Of a stretch of 64,000 nt of DNA, positions 17,902 to 27,595 are shown piece by piece. Where the stretch lies: assembly GCF_900537085.1 (NCBI RefSeq), contig NZ_UNRE01000011.1, positions 92,043 through 156,042 on the forward strand, given 5' to 3'. This DNA is from Agarivorans sp. Alg241-V36 (lineage in GTDB: Bacteria > Pseudomonadota > Gammaproteobacteria > Enterobacterales > Celerinatantimonadaceae). Position 1 is the first letter of the stretch. Each line of letters starts with the position of its first letter. Under the pieces are notes generated by a model, which was given only the letters and a program-made list of their open reading frames with translations, did no database searches and was not told the DNA's origin. The position numbers and the translations under genes were made by a program.

Positions 17902-19272
17902 ATGAGCACAATTAACCTAACGGTTAAGGAAAAAGTAGCCTACGGCTTGGGCGACATGGGATGTAACTTTGTATGGCAAACAGTAATGCTATTTTTAGCT
18001 TACTATTACACCGACGTATATGGCTTATCACCGGTTCATATGGGAACAATGTTCCTGTTAGTTCGTTTTATTGATGCTGTTACTGACCCCATAATGGGAT
18101 CGCTGGTAGATAGAACTCGGACTAAACACGGTCAGTTCAGACCGTATATTTTATGGATGGCGATTCCATTTGGTATAGCGTGCATGGTGACATTCTATAC
18201 ACCTGATTTAGGCTCCACTGGCAAAGTTATTTACGCCTATGCTTCGTACATTCTGCTCACCCTAATGTATACCGCGATAAACGTACCTTATTGTGCCATG
18301 GCTAACGCTATGACAAACGACCCTAAACAGCGCGTATCATTGCAGTCTTATCGTTTTGCCTTAAGTACGGCTGGTGGATTAGTAGTCGCGTTAGTTGCAC
18401 TTCCTTTGGTTAAATATATAGGGCAGGGCGACGAACAAAAAGGTTATTTAGGTGCCATGGTTATCATGGGTATCGGCGCAATGTTGTTGTTCTTTTACTG
18501 CTTTGCCAATACCAAAGAGCATTACACAACCGAACTTAGCACTAGCAAACGCAGTTCTGCCTTAAGTGATGTTAAATTACTTTGGAAAAACGTGCAGTGG
18601 CGGGTGCTGTTTATCTTAAACATCGTATTGCTTACCGGTGTTGTATTAAAAGCGGCTTCAACCATGTACTACGTAAACACGGTAATGGGACGCGCCGACC
18701 TAGCAACGATGATGATGGTGGCGGGCATGTTGGCTAATATCGTTGGCGCCATGGCTTCTTCACCAGTGCTTGGTCGCTTCGACAAAATTAAAACTTATAA
18801 AATGCTGATTGGTATTTCAGGTGTTTTATCTGCAGCAATGTTCTTTATTGAACCAAGCAATGTGGTCATGGTGTTTGTTGTAATGATTGTGTTGAGCGTC
18901 GTTCAAATGAGCACTACGCCTTTGCTATGGAGCATGATGAGCGATGTGGTTGATTATGAAAAATCACGCAGTGGTCGTTCGTTAAGCGGTATGGTTTTTT
19001 CTACCAACTTATTCGCTATTAAAGCTGGTATTGCGATTGGTGGGGCAATGGTAGGTTGGATTCTTGCTGGAGCTGGCTATGTAGGTGGTGCAGAGCTGCA
19101 ATCTACTCAGGCAACAACTTGGATTAACTTACTGTATACCTTTATCCCAGGGCTGTTCTTCTTCTCATTGGTATTTGTTATGCACTTCTACCGATTAGAT
19201 GCGAATACCTTAAAACTTGCTAAGCAGCAAACTGCCGAGCAACAAAGCAAACTCGCTTCTCAAGCTATATAA
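17902..19272 (+). CDS. GPH-family (MelB-like) glycoside/cation symporter
   Basis: 456-residue, 12-helix transporter of the glycoside-pentoside-hexuronide:cation symporter family. The N-terminal signature KVAYGLGDMGCNFVWQ and the cation-site motif LLVRFIDAVTDPIMGSLVDRT are typical, as is YTAINVPYCAMANAMT. TPLLWSMMSDVVDYEKSRSG in the C-half is the second family motif. No glycosidase is co-transcribed, so the sugar is unknown. A GGAG Shine-Dalgarno lies 5-9 bp upstream of the ATG. Stand-alone gene with its own terminator. Confidence 0.9.
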   Translation: MSTINLTVKEKVAYGLGDMGCNFVWQTVMLFLAYYYTDVYGLSPVHMGTMFLLVRFIDAVTDPIMGSLVDRTRTKHGQFRPYILWMAIPFGIACMVTFYTPDLGSTGKVIYAYASYILLTLMYTAINVPYCAMANAMTNDPKQRVSLQSYRFALSTAGGLVVALVALPLVKYIGQGDEQKGYLGAMVIMGIGAMLLFFYCFANTKEHYTTELSTSKRSSALSDVKLLWKNVQWRVLFILNIVLLTGVVLKAASTMYYVNTVMGRADLATMMMVAGMLANIVGAMASSPVLGRFDKIKTYKMLIGISGVLSAAMFFIEPSNVVMVFVVMIVLSVVQMSTTPLLWSMMSDVVDYEKSRSGRSLSGMVFSTNLFAIKAGIAIGGAMVGWILAGAGYVGGAELQSTQATTWINLLYTFIPGLFFFSLVFVMHFYRLDANTLKLAKQQTAEQQSKLASQAI

Positions 19273-19293
19273 AGAACCCGAGGGTTTAAAACG

Positions 19294-19325
19294 AAAAAGC
19301 CAACATCGAAGATGTTGGCTTTTTT
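19294..19325. terminator. Bidirectional intrinsic terminator
   Basis: AAAAAGCCAACATC / GATGTTGGCTTTTT with a GAA loop. T runs occur on both strands, so it can serve both the symporter and the convergent cnoX. Confidence 0.92.
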
Positions 19326-19341
19326 ATAAGCGACGATTTTT

Positions 19342-20199
19342 CTAGTATAAGAGACTGAAGTATTTTCGGCGGTATTGTGAAGATAGAGGATCGCCATTTA
19401 GCGTGGCTAACATATCTAAAAAGTTCTTCTTAATTTGCCCGTCTAAGCACTCTAGGTCTCGTTGTAGAATTGCTAAAAGTAGGTCTAGCGCTTCTTGGTT
19501 ACGTCCAGCCTGGGAATACTGAATAGCCAAGCTTAAACGCAACTCAGGGCTGTCTTCACTGGTGTCCAATTTGCTTTCTAATGCTTTAATTTCTGGACTC
19601 TCAGCCGCGGCCTTTAATAATTCAAGTTGGCTGGTTAACTCGTGAAAGTCAGCTTGCTGATCTTCCAGTGGCAAAGCGTTCAACAGTGTTTCAGCTTCAT
19701 CAGCAATTTGATTGTTAAGTAAAGCTCGAATCAATACTAAGATAATGTCGTTACGCTGTGGCGCAAGCCTGTGAGCCTCACGAATGACGGTTAAGGCTTC
19801 TGCCGATTGATCTGCGGCTAACAAGGCTTGAGCTTGGTTAAACAATTGTTCTTCTGGTGGTGGAAGGTGGCGAACAATAGTTTCGGTGATTTGTTCAGGA
19901 GACGGAACTTCTGCAAAACCATCTACCGGGCGACCTTCTTTTAAAATAACCACTGCAGGGGCTTGGGCTACGCCTAATTGCTGGGCAAGCGGGGCTAACT
20001 CATCCATATTTACTCGCGCTAAGGTAAAGCTGCCGCCAGTTTGTTGGTGAATTTGTTGTAAAAGTGAAAATAGCGCTTCGCACTGCGGGCTAGACGGCGA
20101 CCAAAAATGCACCACTACAGGTAGGCTCATTGAGCCTTCAATTAACACTTGTTGGGCGTTCTCAAAACTAATATCGATGACAGACGTTGTGGGCTGCAT
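19342..20199 (-). CDS. cnoX: CnoX (YbbN)-type thioredoxin-fold chaperedoxin with TPR domain
   Basis: 285 residues: thioredoxin fold to about residue 110, then TPR-like helices. The usual CxxC is SPQC (S37-C40), i.e. SxxC, as in E. coli CnoX (SQHC). Such proteins are not disulfide reductases but protect clients from over-oxidation and pass them to chaperones such as GroEL and DnaK. The cis-Pro position after the active site is conserved in QAPAVVI. Transcribed alone and convergent with the symporter gene. Confidence 0.9.
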   Translation of the reverse strand: MQPTTSVIDISFENAQQVLIEGSMSLPVVVHFWSPSSPQCEALFSLLQQIHQQTGGSFTLARVNMDELAPLAQQLGVAQAPAVVILKEGRPVDGFAEVPSPEQITETIVRHLPPPEEQLFNQAQALLAADQSAEALTVIREAHRLAPQRNDIILVLIRALLNNQIADEAETLLNALPLEDQQADFHELTSQLELLKAAAESPEIKALESKLDTSEDSPELRLSLAIQYSQAGRNQEALDLLLAILQRDLECLDGQIKKNFLDMLATLNGDPLSSQYRRKYFSLLY

Positions 20200-20345
20200 A
20201 GCGTTTTCCGTTGGTTGTTTAGCCTTAATTTGGTGACTAAAAGCATGTTTTTCAAGTAAGAATGCTAGATTAGCAAATTAGCGATAAAAATGGATAGCTT
20301 AAAGCGGTACTATGAGCATTCCTATTGTTAGTGAAACAGGATGTT

Positions 20346-21140
20346 ATGGATACACTTTCGTTAGCTGATCTTACGATCTTATTAGTAGAACCTTCAAATA
20401 TGCAGCGCAACATTATTCGTACGCGTTTGCACGAAGCTGGTATCGATAATTTTTTAATGGCAGAAAACTGCGAGCAAGCCTTGGAGCTAGCGATTAAAAC
20501 CGCTCCAGATTTAGTGGTTAGCTCAATGTATTTTAGTGATGGTACCGCGACCGATTTAGTCCAGCAGCTGCGCGCCAATGATTTAAGTCGCGATGTTGCC
20601 TTCATGTTGATTTCTAGTGAGGCCTGTCACCACACCTTAGACGCTATTAAGCAGGCTGGGGTTATAGCTATTTTACCCAAACCCTTCGAGTTCACTCATT
20701 TGCTCGCAGCACTTCAAGCCACTATTAGCTACATTGAACCTGATAATGAAGTACTAGATAACTTGGATTTTTCTGATAAAACCGTGTTAGTGGTTGATGA
20801 TAGCCAAACCGCTCGTCGCCATATCTCAAAGGTTTTAGAGAATATAGGTTTAACTAAACTAATATTGGCAGAAAACGGGCAAGAAGCCCTATCGTTAATG
20901 GTTAACAATCAAGTCGACTTGGTGATCACCGATTACAACATGCCAATAATGGATGGAGCGGCTCTTATCGAAGCATTGCGCCAGCACCCAACCTTTTGTG
21001 AGATCCCCGCGCTAATGGTGACTTCAGAAAACAATTGCGCCAAGCTTGATGGTGTTAGGCAAAGTGGTGTGTCGGCCTTAGTGGATAAGCCTTTTGATAT
21101 TGATGCCGTAAAACAAGTGCTAACCCGTTTATTTGATTAG
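20346..21140 (+). CDS. Tandem-receiver response regulator without output domain
   Basis: Starting at ATG 20346 (AGG 5 bp upstream) gives 264 residues made of two receiver domains. The first (about 8-125) is degenerate: the acidic pocket reads LLVEPSN instead of VDDS, and the phospho-acceptor aspartate is replaced in VVSSMYFSDG; KPF is kept. The second (about 140-264) is canonical: VLVVDDSQT, D196 in ITDYNMPIMDG, Thr in MVTSE and Lys in DKPF. No DNA-binding or enzymatic domain is present, so it may act as a phosphate sink or protein-interaction switch in chemotaxis or motility signalling. No kinase gene is nearby. Confidence 0.9.
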   Translation: MDTLSLADLTILLVEPSNMQRNIIRTRLHEAGIDNFLMAENCEQALELAIKTAPDLVVSSMYFSDGTATDLVQQLRANDLSRDVAFMLISSEACHHTLDAIKQAGVIAILPKPFEFTHLLAALQATISYIEPDNEVLDNLDFSDKTVLVVDDSQTARRHISKVLENIGLTKLILAENGQEALSLMVNNQVDLVITDYNMPIMDGAALIEALRQHPTFCEIPALMVTSENNCAKLDGVRQSGVSALVDKPFDIDAVKQVLTRLFD

Positions 21141-21152
21141 CACTTTGCTAGC

Positions 21153-21437
21153 TTAATCGAAGATTTGATCGCCCATTTGATCAATAAAAGTCTTACATTT
21201 ATGCATTGCTAGCTCAGCAGCATCGTCTGAGCTGGCACAAGTATCAGAGCGGATAAACATGTGCTCTTTTAATTCATCATTAATCGTTTTAGTAATTTGA
21301 GCCGCCACGCGATATTGGCCATTAGCGGATTGTGGTTGAGGCGTAATAGTGAACTCATTGTAGGTTTCAGCCGGATAGCTCTTGGGGGTTACGGGCGCAG
21401 ATTGAAACATTTTCTTTAATGCTGAAAAGATACTCAT
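21153..21437 (-). CDS. Small HlyU-family (Pfam PF10115-type) protein
   Basis: 94 residues beginning MSIFSALKKMF. The core FTITPQPQSANGQYRVAA...HMFIRSDTCAS...KTFIDQMGDQIF fits the small family that Pfam names HlyU (PF10115). This is unrelated in fold to the ArsR-type activator HlyU of Vibrio, and no helix-turn-helix is visible. Function unknown. It sits alone between the double-receiver gene (convergent, 12 bp) and rmuC (divergent). Confidence 0.7.
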   Translation of the reverse strand: MSIFSALKKMFQSAPVTPKSYPAETYNEFTITPQPQSANGQYRVAAQITKTINDELKEHMFIRSDTCASSDDAAELAMHKCKTFIDQMGDQIFD

Positions 21438-21553
21438 CTTAATGATTTTCCTAAATTTAAACTAAAACATGCACGACAGCTTTAAGTTTAATGAGCTGCA
21501 TACTGTATGATGCATGATAACGAGCAATTCAACCTAATCACAATGGAATTACT

Positions 21554-22963
21554 GTGAACTTAGAGACTATTTTTTCTCATTTCAACCAAATCAGTGCTGC
21601 TGTTACTTTTTCTGTAGTTTTCTTGTTAGTTGTTAGCCTATTCGTAATAAACATAAAAAGCAGAAGGTTTTCTAAGAAGGCTGAAGAGCTTGCTGTGCTC
21701 CAGCAGCAACATGAAGGCGTCATTGCTGCGCACAATGTTGAGAAACAACAACTACAGCAACACGTTCATGACAAAGACATTTCGTTGGCAGAATTACATA
21801 CCGAATTGCAGCACTTGCGTGAAGTACAACAGCAGTTTGATACCAGCCAACAGTTATTACAACGCGAACAGCAGCGTTGTGCTTTGCTTCAGCAAAAAGA
21901 CCTTAGCTTACAAGAGCGCATCACGTACTTAGAGCAAAGTGAAGAACGGGTTAACAAGCAATTTGAGCTTTTGGCTAACCGTATATTTAAAGAAAAAGGC
22001 CAAGAACTACAGCAGCAAAGTAAGCAAAGTATTGAATCTGTTCTGCAGCCTTTGCAGCAACAACTGGACGGCTTTAAGCAGCAGGTTCAACAAAGCTATG
22101 AAAATGAAGCCAAGCAACGCCATTCTTTAAAAGATCAAATAGTAACTCTGCAAACACTTAACCAACAAATAAGTGAAGATGCAGTTAAGTTAACCAAGGC
22201 CCTAAAAGGCGACAATAAACAACAAGGTGATTGGGGAGAGCTTATTTTAGAGCAAATCCTACAATCTTCAGGCTTACGTGAAGGGCACGAATACCACACT
22301 CAAGTGGTGGGTGTTAATCAACATGGCCAAACCATTAAGCCTGATGTTGTGGTTAAGCTGCCTGATAACAAATCGGTGATTGTAGATTCAAAAGTAAACC
22401 TTGTGGCTTATGAACGTTATTACAATAGTGAGGATGACGAAGCACAACAACTGGCGCTAAAAGAGCATGCTAAGAGTTTGCGCCAGCAGATTGTCGGCTT
22501 AGCTAAAAAAGATTACCACACCTTGTACCAGCTTCCATCGCTAGACTACGTATTGCTGTTTATTCCCATTGAAGGGGCTTATCTTAGCGCCTTGGAGCAA
22601 GATCCTTCGTTGATTAATTTTGCTCTGGAATCCAATATTCTCATGGTAAGCCCGAGTAGTTTAATGGTTGCCTTAAGAACCATACAAAACCTTTGGCGAA
22701 CAGAGCACCAACAGCAAAATGCTCAGGTGATTGCACAGCGGGCCGGTAAACTGTTCGACAAGTTTGTGGCATTTACCGAAGACTTAAAAAGCCACGGTCA
22801 GCAGCTACAACGTTCTAGTGATAGTTATCAAAGTGCAATGAATAAGTTAAGCACTGGCAAGGGCAACTTAGTTCGCCAAGCTCAACAACTAAAAGACTTG
22901 CAGGTAAGCTCTAGCAAGTCTTTAGATGCGAAACTACTGACAGATAGCCAGTATGAGGAATAA
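21554..22963 (+). CDS. rmuC: RmuC family DNA recombination protein
   Basis: 469 residues. An N-terminal membrane helix (about 14-33) is followed by a Gln-rich coiled coil (about 45-200) and the RmuC domain (about 215-430), a predicted nuclease fold of the PD-(D/E)xK type with GDWGELILEQIL, KPDVVVKLPDNKSVIVDSKV and LLFIPIEGAYLSAL. RmuC limits inversions at short inverted repeats in E. coli. Single gene, ending 2 bp before the convergent malZ stop. Confidence 0.92.
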   Translation: MNLETIFSHFNQISAAVTFSVVFLLVVSLFVINIKSRRFSKKAEELAVLQQQHEGVIAAHNVEKQQLQQHVHDKDISLAELHTELQHLREVQQQFDTSQQLLQREQQRCALLQQKDLSLQERITYLEQSEERVNKQFELLANRIFKEKGQELQQQSKQSIESVLQPLQQQLDGFKQQVQQSYENEAKQRHSLKDQIVTLQTLNQQISEDAVKLTKALKGDNKQQGDWGELILEQILQSSGLREGHEYHTQVVGVNQHGQTIKPDVVVKLPDNKSVIVDSKVNLVAYERYYNSEDDEAQQLALKEHAKSLRQQIVGLAKKDYHTLYQLPSLDYVLLFIPIEGAYLSALEQDPSLINFALESNILMVSPSSLMVALRTIQNLWRTEHQQQNAQVIAQRAGKLFDKFVAFTEDLKSHGQQLQRSSDSYQSAMNKLSTGKGNLVRQAQQLKDLQVSSSKSLDAKLLTDSQYEE

Positions 22964-22965
22964 GC

Positions 22966-24801
22966 CTATTGGCTAGTTAATACCATGGAAGACTGTGCGG
23001 CTAGCGATAGCGCCAGTTTTCCATTGTCGTCGACAAGCAACTCTTCGCCAGTTTCAAACTTCTTGTAAGGAACACTCTCTTGTAGCTGGGATAAGTCTAA
23101 GTCTATTTGTTGAGACTCACCGCGGTTAATCACCACAATACTGTGTTGCTCAGGCACCCAGCGCATAAATACCCATACATCGTCGCTCTCAAGCAAACTT
23201 ATCAGATCCCCTTGTTGCAATTCGCTGCGTTGTTTACGTAAAGCAATTAGCTGCTGATAATGGGTTAGCAACGCTTGATTCCATTGCTCTTTGTCCCACG
23301 GGAAGCAGCGGCGGCAGTCAGGATCATTGGCGCCAGTTAAGCCTACTTCATCACCATAGTAAATTGACGGTACACCGATATAAGTTAGCAGCATAGTAGC
23401 GGCTACTTTTGCTAGCTCTTCGCTTTCATTGACTAGGTGACTAAAGCGAGGCGTGTCGTGGCTATCTAACAGGTTGTATTGCGCTAGTTGATTAGCAAAG
23501 GGGATAGAGCCGCGAGCTTCGGCAAGCCAAGTGGCTAAGTCCGAGGCATTAAGCTTAAGCGGTACATAGCGCGGAACGTCAACGCCGGCTAAAAATGCCA
23601 CCACTGGTTGGTTAAATCCATAGTAGTTCATTGCGGCGTCTTCTTGATCACCTTGCAGCCATTGAGTAGCTTCGGCAAAGTGCTCACCAATCATGTAGGC
23701 TTCGCTGTTTGTTTGCTTGATGGATTCCCTAAATTTAGCCACATAATGGGCGTTATTTTGTGCGCTATTGTGTTCACCCAGCATGTGAATTACATCAAAG
23801 CGCCAAGCGTCGATAGAGAAGGGTGGTTTTAACCAATGCTTTAATACTGACTGCTCACCTTCATAGATAGCGTTCTGCACTTCACCATTAGCAAAGTTCA
23901 ACTTAGGTAAGGTTTCAACGCCTTTCCAAGACCAGTAGTTGCCACTGTCATCAAAATGGTACCAATCTTTAAACAACGAATCTTGGTTGTGGTATGCGCC
24001 GCCTTGATGCTGCTGATAGTAATCCATCCAGTGGTGTTGGTTTGAGGTGTGGTTGACTACTGCATCTAACATTAGCTTCATGCCACGACTTTTCATATTA
24101 GCTGATAAGCTAATTAGCGCGTCATCCCCACCAAAGTGTGGTTCTACTTCAAAGTAGTTTGTACAGTCGTACTTGTGGTTACTGGGAGAGCAGAAAATCG
24201 GGTTAAGGTAGAGAGCGGTAATACCAAGCTCTTCTAGATAATCGAGCTTCTGTTCAATGCCGATTAAATCGCCACCATAAAACTCTGTTGCACCAGTGCC
24301 TGAATGTGATTTTGCAACTGGTTCGCCCCAGCTTTTCTGAACAATTTTTCTGCCGTCTTCTTGGTAACTATAATTGTCTTTGTTTGGCGTTAAGCTTGGG
24401 TCGCCATTAGCGAAGCGTTCAGGGAAAATTTGATAAAAAACCTGCTGTTTAGCCCACTCTGGCGGTTTGGCTTGGCTGTTTATTCTAAAGTGAAAATGTT
24501 TTTGTGGTAGGCGAGAAGATTCACCGGCTGCATGCAAATAACACTGGTCGTCGTAGCTTACAAATTTAAAGCAATAAAGCGTGAGCGGAGAGTGTGGGCT
24601 AACAGGAATGCTGATTTGCCACTTAAGCCAATTTCCTTCAATGCTTGGCTTAGTCATTTCCATTAACCATTCTTCGTGGTCTGGTTCTACGCGTACATAT
24701 ACTTTTTGGTAGTTGTGTTTAATGGCGGTGTAGAGATTAATTAAATAGCTGTCTTGCTGCTGTATAACCTGACTTTGTGGATGAAAGCGAAAATCAGTCA
24801 T
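22966..24801 (-). CDS. malZ: MalZ-type maltodextrin glucosidase (GH13)
   Basis: Cytoplasmic alpha-amylase-family enzyme that releases glucose from short maltodextrins; a cyclomaltodextrinase/neopullulanase specificity cannot be excluded. The start at 24801 (AAGGT about 7 bp upstream) gives 611 residues starting MTDFRFHPQ, as in E. coli MalZ (605); an upstream in-frame ATG at 24855 lacks support. An N-terminal beta domain (1-110) precedes the barrel. Catalytic residues are nucleophile D336 in AWRFDVIH, acid/base E373 in MIGEHF and stabiliser D449 in LLDSHDTPR; DAVVNHTS is conserved region I. No signal peptide. With pgm and glgP elsewhere in the window it belongs to glucan breakdown. Confidence 0.87.
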   Translation of the reverse strand: MTDFRFHPQSQVIQQQDSYLINLYTAIKHNYQKVYVRVEPDHEEWLMEMTKPSIEGNWLKWQISIPVSPHSPLTLYCFKFVSYDDQCYLHAAGESSRLPQKHFHFRINSQAKPPEWAKQQVFYQIFPERFANGDPSLTPNKDNYSYQEDGRKIVQKSWGEPVAKSHSGTGATEFYGGDLIGIEQKLDYLEELGITALYLNPIFCSPSNHKYDCTNYFEVEPHFGGDDALISLSANMKSRGMKLMLDAVVNHTSNQHHWMDYYQQHQGGAYHNQDSLFKDWYHFDDSGNYWSWKGVETLPKLNFANGEVQNAIYEGEQSVLKHWLKPPFSIDAWRFDVIHMLGEHNSAQNNAHYVAKFRESIKQTNSEAYMIGEHFAEATQWLQGDQEDAAMNYYGFNQPVVAFLAGVDVPRYVPLKLNASDLATWLAEARGSIPFANQLAQYNLLDSHDTPRFSHLVNESEELAKVAATMLLTYIGVPSIYYGDEVGLTGANDPDCRRCFPWDKEQWNQALLTHYQQLIALRKQRSELQQGDLISLLESDDVWVFMRWVPEQHSIVVINRGESQQIDLDLSQLQESVPYKKFETGEELLVDDNGKLALSLAAQSSMVLTSQ

Positions 24802-24985
24802 GTATTTACCTTTTTGTTTTTTGCTAAGTATCCTAGCAGCTGACTTAGCATTCAAGTATGAATATTGAATTTCATATTATTTGATTTAGCCTTTGTTTTT
24901 TTAGCTTTAACAGTAGTTTTAAAGAGCAAAAATGCTCCAATTGTTTAATAATAGTTTGTATCTAAATAGATTTTAAAGTGCGCAC

Positions 24986-26848
24986 TTGAATTCACGTTTT
25001 CTAAAAACCAACATTTCTTGGAAAAAAAAGGCAGGCTTTTGGGCGCTGCTGGTGACCTTGTTGTTCGCAGCGGTGCTTTCTCATCGCTACCAAACCATAA
25101 AGCATCAAATAGTCGAAGAAGTTGAATTATCATTTGGTGGATTTAAAACTGCTAACAAGCATTTAATTAGCTTGTTGTCGCAACGTCTTTCCTTGCTAAC
25201 TCGAACCTTAGGCCTACTTAATTACGTTAACGATGAATCGGAATTAACCTTAGTCACGCTGGCTACAGAATGGCAGAGGATAGCTCGAGACGTTAACCTA
25301 GAAGGTGATTTTTACTATGTGCACCGTGATGGTCGAGTAGACCTCGCACTAAAACAAAGTAAAGATGGTCATACCTTAGAATGGGGGGCCAGCATTAACC
25401 CCCTCATCAAAAACTATTTTAGAAATCTCTCTTGGCGAGATGAGGGCGTTATTTCTACTAAGGTAATTTACGAGAAAGCAAACCAACATACCTATTACGT
25501 TTTGTATATTCCGGTATTTGATAAATGGTCAAAATTAGTGGGTTGGATGGTAAATGAGTACGATCAGCAGGCCATTAATCAAACCGTACATTTTGTTGGT
25601 CGGCCAAAACTAGTTGAACGCGCTGTTATTGTTACAAGCGAAAACATCGTTATAGAAGGCGACTATAGCCAAGAAACAGCCAAAAAATTGTTAAGTTTGG
25701 TCGGCAAATTGGATTACTCATCGCTTAGTGATTATTTCGATTCTAAATCATATCGAGAAGTTGCTTCTCATTTTGATGTAGGCAGTGGATTGATGTTTAC
25801 TTCAGTCCTTGATGAATATGCTGACTCAGATCCTAGTACCGCATTCTTGTACATATCCCACAAAGATTTGGCTATAGACAGTCGACATTGGTTAGTTTTT
25901 ATCGCGATGGTCTATCTAGTGTCGATTGTTGGATGTTTTTTTGCGGCTTATTTAAACGAGATGATTCGCCGTGAAAAAGCTGTAGTTGAAGAACTCAATG
26001 CGTTAAGAGAAGCTGCTTTTGAAGGCGAGTTTTCACAAGTTATTACCAACCCAAAGGGCAAGGTAATGCAAGTGAATCAATACTTAGCAAAAAAAGTGGG
26101 TGTAAAAGCTGAACATATGATTGGTACTAAGCTTACGGATTTTGGACAGTCTGAACCTGGCTTTGATGAAGTGCTTGCTATAGCAGCTGAAAAGGGCAGT
26201 TGGTTGGGCGAGGTTTCTATAAAAGCAAATAGTGGCCTTAAATCTATCCAGCAAATGACTGTAACGGCTGTGTATTGGCAAGGTGAACTACACAATTTTG
26301 TTTGCTCTAGCATTGATATAAGCGCTCAGAAAAAGCTTGAAGACAAACTCCTGCAGCTGGCAAACACAGATCCTTTAACCGGTGCCGCTAATCGCCGTCA
26401 TTTTGAAGACAGTGTGTTTTTAGAACAGAGCCGTAGCGACCGCAATGGCTCTTGTTTTTCAATATTAATGATTGATGTGGACTACTTTAAAAAGCTCAAT
26501 GATCAATATGGCCATGATACCGGTGATTTATGTTTGATTCGCTTGGTAGAAACCATTAACAAGTTAAAACGCGAAATCGACTTACTTGCGCGTTGGGGTG
26601 GTGAAGAGTTTATTATGCTGCTACCCGAAACTGATGTTACTCAGGCAGCAAACCTAGCGGAGCGACTTCGATTAGCGTTTGAGCAAGACAAAGCAGAGCC
26701 AAACTTTACCTGTAGCTTTGGCATTACCCAAAGTGAAAAAGAATGTAGCTTTGCAAAGCTATATAAGCAGGCAGATAAAGCCTTATACACGGCCAAAAAT
26801 AATGGCCGAAATCAGGTAGTTGAGTATGCCTCAATTATGGAAAATTAA
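24986..26848 (+). CDS. Membrane sensor diguanylate cyclase (Cache-like, PAS, GGDEF)
   Basis: 620 residues from a TTG at 24986; no better in-frame start precedes the first membrane helix. TM1 about 18-34, a large periplasmic domain about 35-300 (Cache-like by position and length), TM2 about 305-327, PAS about 345-455, GGDEF from about 460. The active site is GGEEF at 538-542, with the product-inhibition site RxxD (REID) exactly five residues upstream, so an active, feedback-inhibited cyclase is expected. Divergent from malZ; its TAA abuts the rsuA stop on the other strand with no base between. Confidence 0.9.
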   Translation: MNSRFLKTNISWKKKAGFWALLVTLLFAAVLSHRYQTIKHQIVEEVELSFGGFKTANKHLISLLSQRLSLLTRTLGLLNYVNDESELTLVTLATEWQRIARDVNLEGDFYYVHRDGRVDLALKQSKDGHTLEWGASINPLIKNYFRNLSWRDEGVISTKVIYEKANQHTYYVLYIPVFDKWSKLVGWMVNEYDQQAINQTVHFVGRPKLVERAVIVTSENIVIEGDYSQETAKKLLSLVGKLDYSSLSDYFDSKSYREVASHFDVGSGLMFTSVLDEYADSDPSTAFLYISHKDLAIDSRHWLVFIAMVYLVSIVGCFFAAYLNEMIRREKAVVEELNALREAAFEGEFSQVITNPKGKVMQVNQYLAKKVGVKAEHMIGTKLTDFGQSEPGFDEVLAIAAEKGSWLGEVSIKANSGLKSIQQMTVTAVYWQGELHNFVCSSIDISAQKKLEDKLLQLANTDPLTGAANRRHFEDSVFLEQSRSDRNGSCFSILMIDVDYFKKLNDQYGHDTGDLCLIRLVETINKLKREIDLLARWGGEEFIMLLPETDVTQAANLAERLRLAFEQDKAEPNFTCSFGITQSEKECSFAKLYKQADKALYTAKNNGRNQVVEYASIMEN

Positions 26849-27547
26849 TCAGTTAAAGCTAGCTATCTCTGTTTCAGTTAGTTCTCTGTACTCGCCAGGC
26901 TGCAGCTTATCTTCTAAGGTCACTTCACCCACTTTCTCTCTATGTAAGGCGACAACTTTGTTGCCTATCGCTGCGCACATTCGTTTGACTTGGTGGTAAC
27001 GACCTTCACTAATGCTAAGTACAATTTGTTTTTGATTAATACGTTTGGTGACGGCTGGAAGGGTGAGTTTATCTTCACCGCGTAACATAAGGCCCTGTTC
27101 AAGCTTTAGTAGGTCTTCATCACTAACTACATCGGCTAGGCTAACTCGATAATCCTTGAACTTTTTGCTGTTGGGGCTAGTTACCCTATGTGACCATTGG
27201 CCATCACTGGTCAAAAGCAATAAACCAGTAGTGTCTGCATCTAAACGACCAGCAGCGTGTATCTTAAGCGGAGAGTCTATTAACGATAAGGCGCTGGGGT
27301 GATTGGCTTCAGCTTCTGTGCTTAAGTAACCTATCGGTTTATTCAACATGAAATAGTGATGCTCGATTAGCTTCAAATCTTTACTATCTAAACTAACCTT
27401 GTCACTCTCGTTAACACTAAATTGCGCACTTGTTTGAGTTTGACTGTTCACACTTACACGTTTGTTTTTGATATGCTTTTTAGCATCGCTTCGTGATATG
27501 TGCCCAGCTTTAGATAGGAATTTGTCTAATCGACAAGGGTATTTCAT
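26849..27547 (-). CDS. rsuA: RsuA, 16S rRNA pseudouridine-516 synthase
   Basis: Modifies U516 in 16S rRNA. The ATG at 27547 gives 232 residues (E. coli: 231) and the N-terminus MKYPCRLDKFLSKAG of the S4-like RNA-binding domain; an upstream in-frame ATG at 27583 would add 12 unlike residues. The catalytic motif HAAGRLDADTTGLLLLTSDG holds the nucleophilic Asp, and SEGRYHQVKRMCAAIG is the usual C-terminal motif. Related synthases RluE or RluF are less likely given length and motif. Divergent from the SSB-like gene. Confidence 0.87.
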   Translation of the reverse strand: MKYPCRLDKFLSKAGHISRSDAKKHIKNKRVSVNSQTQTSAQFSVNESDKVSLDSKDLKLIEHHYFMLNKPIGYLSTEAEANHPSALSLIDSPLKIHAAGRLDADTTGLLLLTSDGQWSHRVTSPNSKKFKDYRVSLADVVSDEDLLKLEQGLMLRGEDKLTLPAVTKRINQKQIVLSISEGRYHQVKRMCAAIGNKVVALHREKVGEVTLEDKLQPGEYRELTETEIASFN

Positions 27548-27595
27548 AATGGAGTACTTGTTGCAACTTAGTGGTGGCAGCAAGTTTACTAAACA

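Noticed and set aside
21153..21437. ArsR-type virulence activator HlyU
   Set aside because: No winged helix is present; only the shared Pfam name suggests the link.
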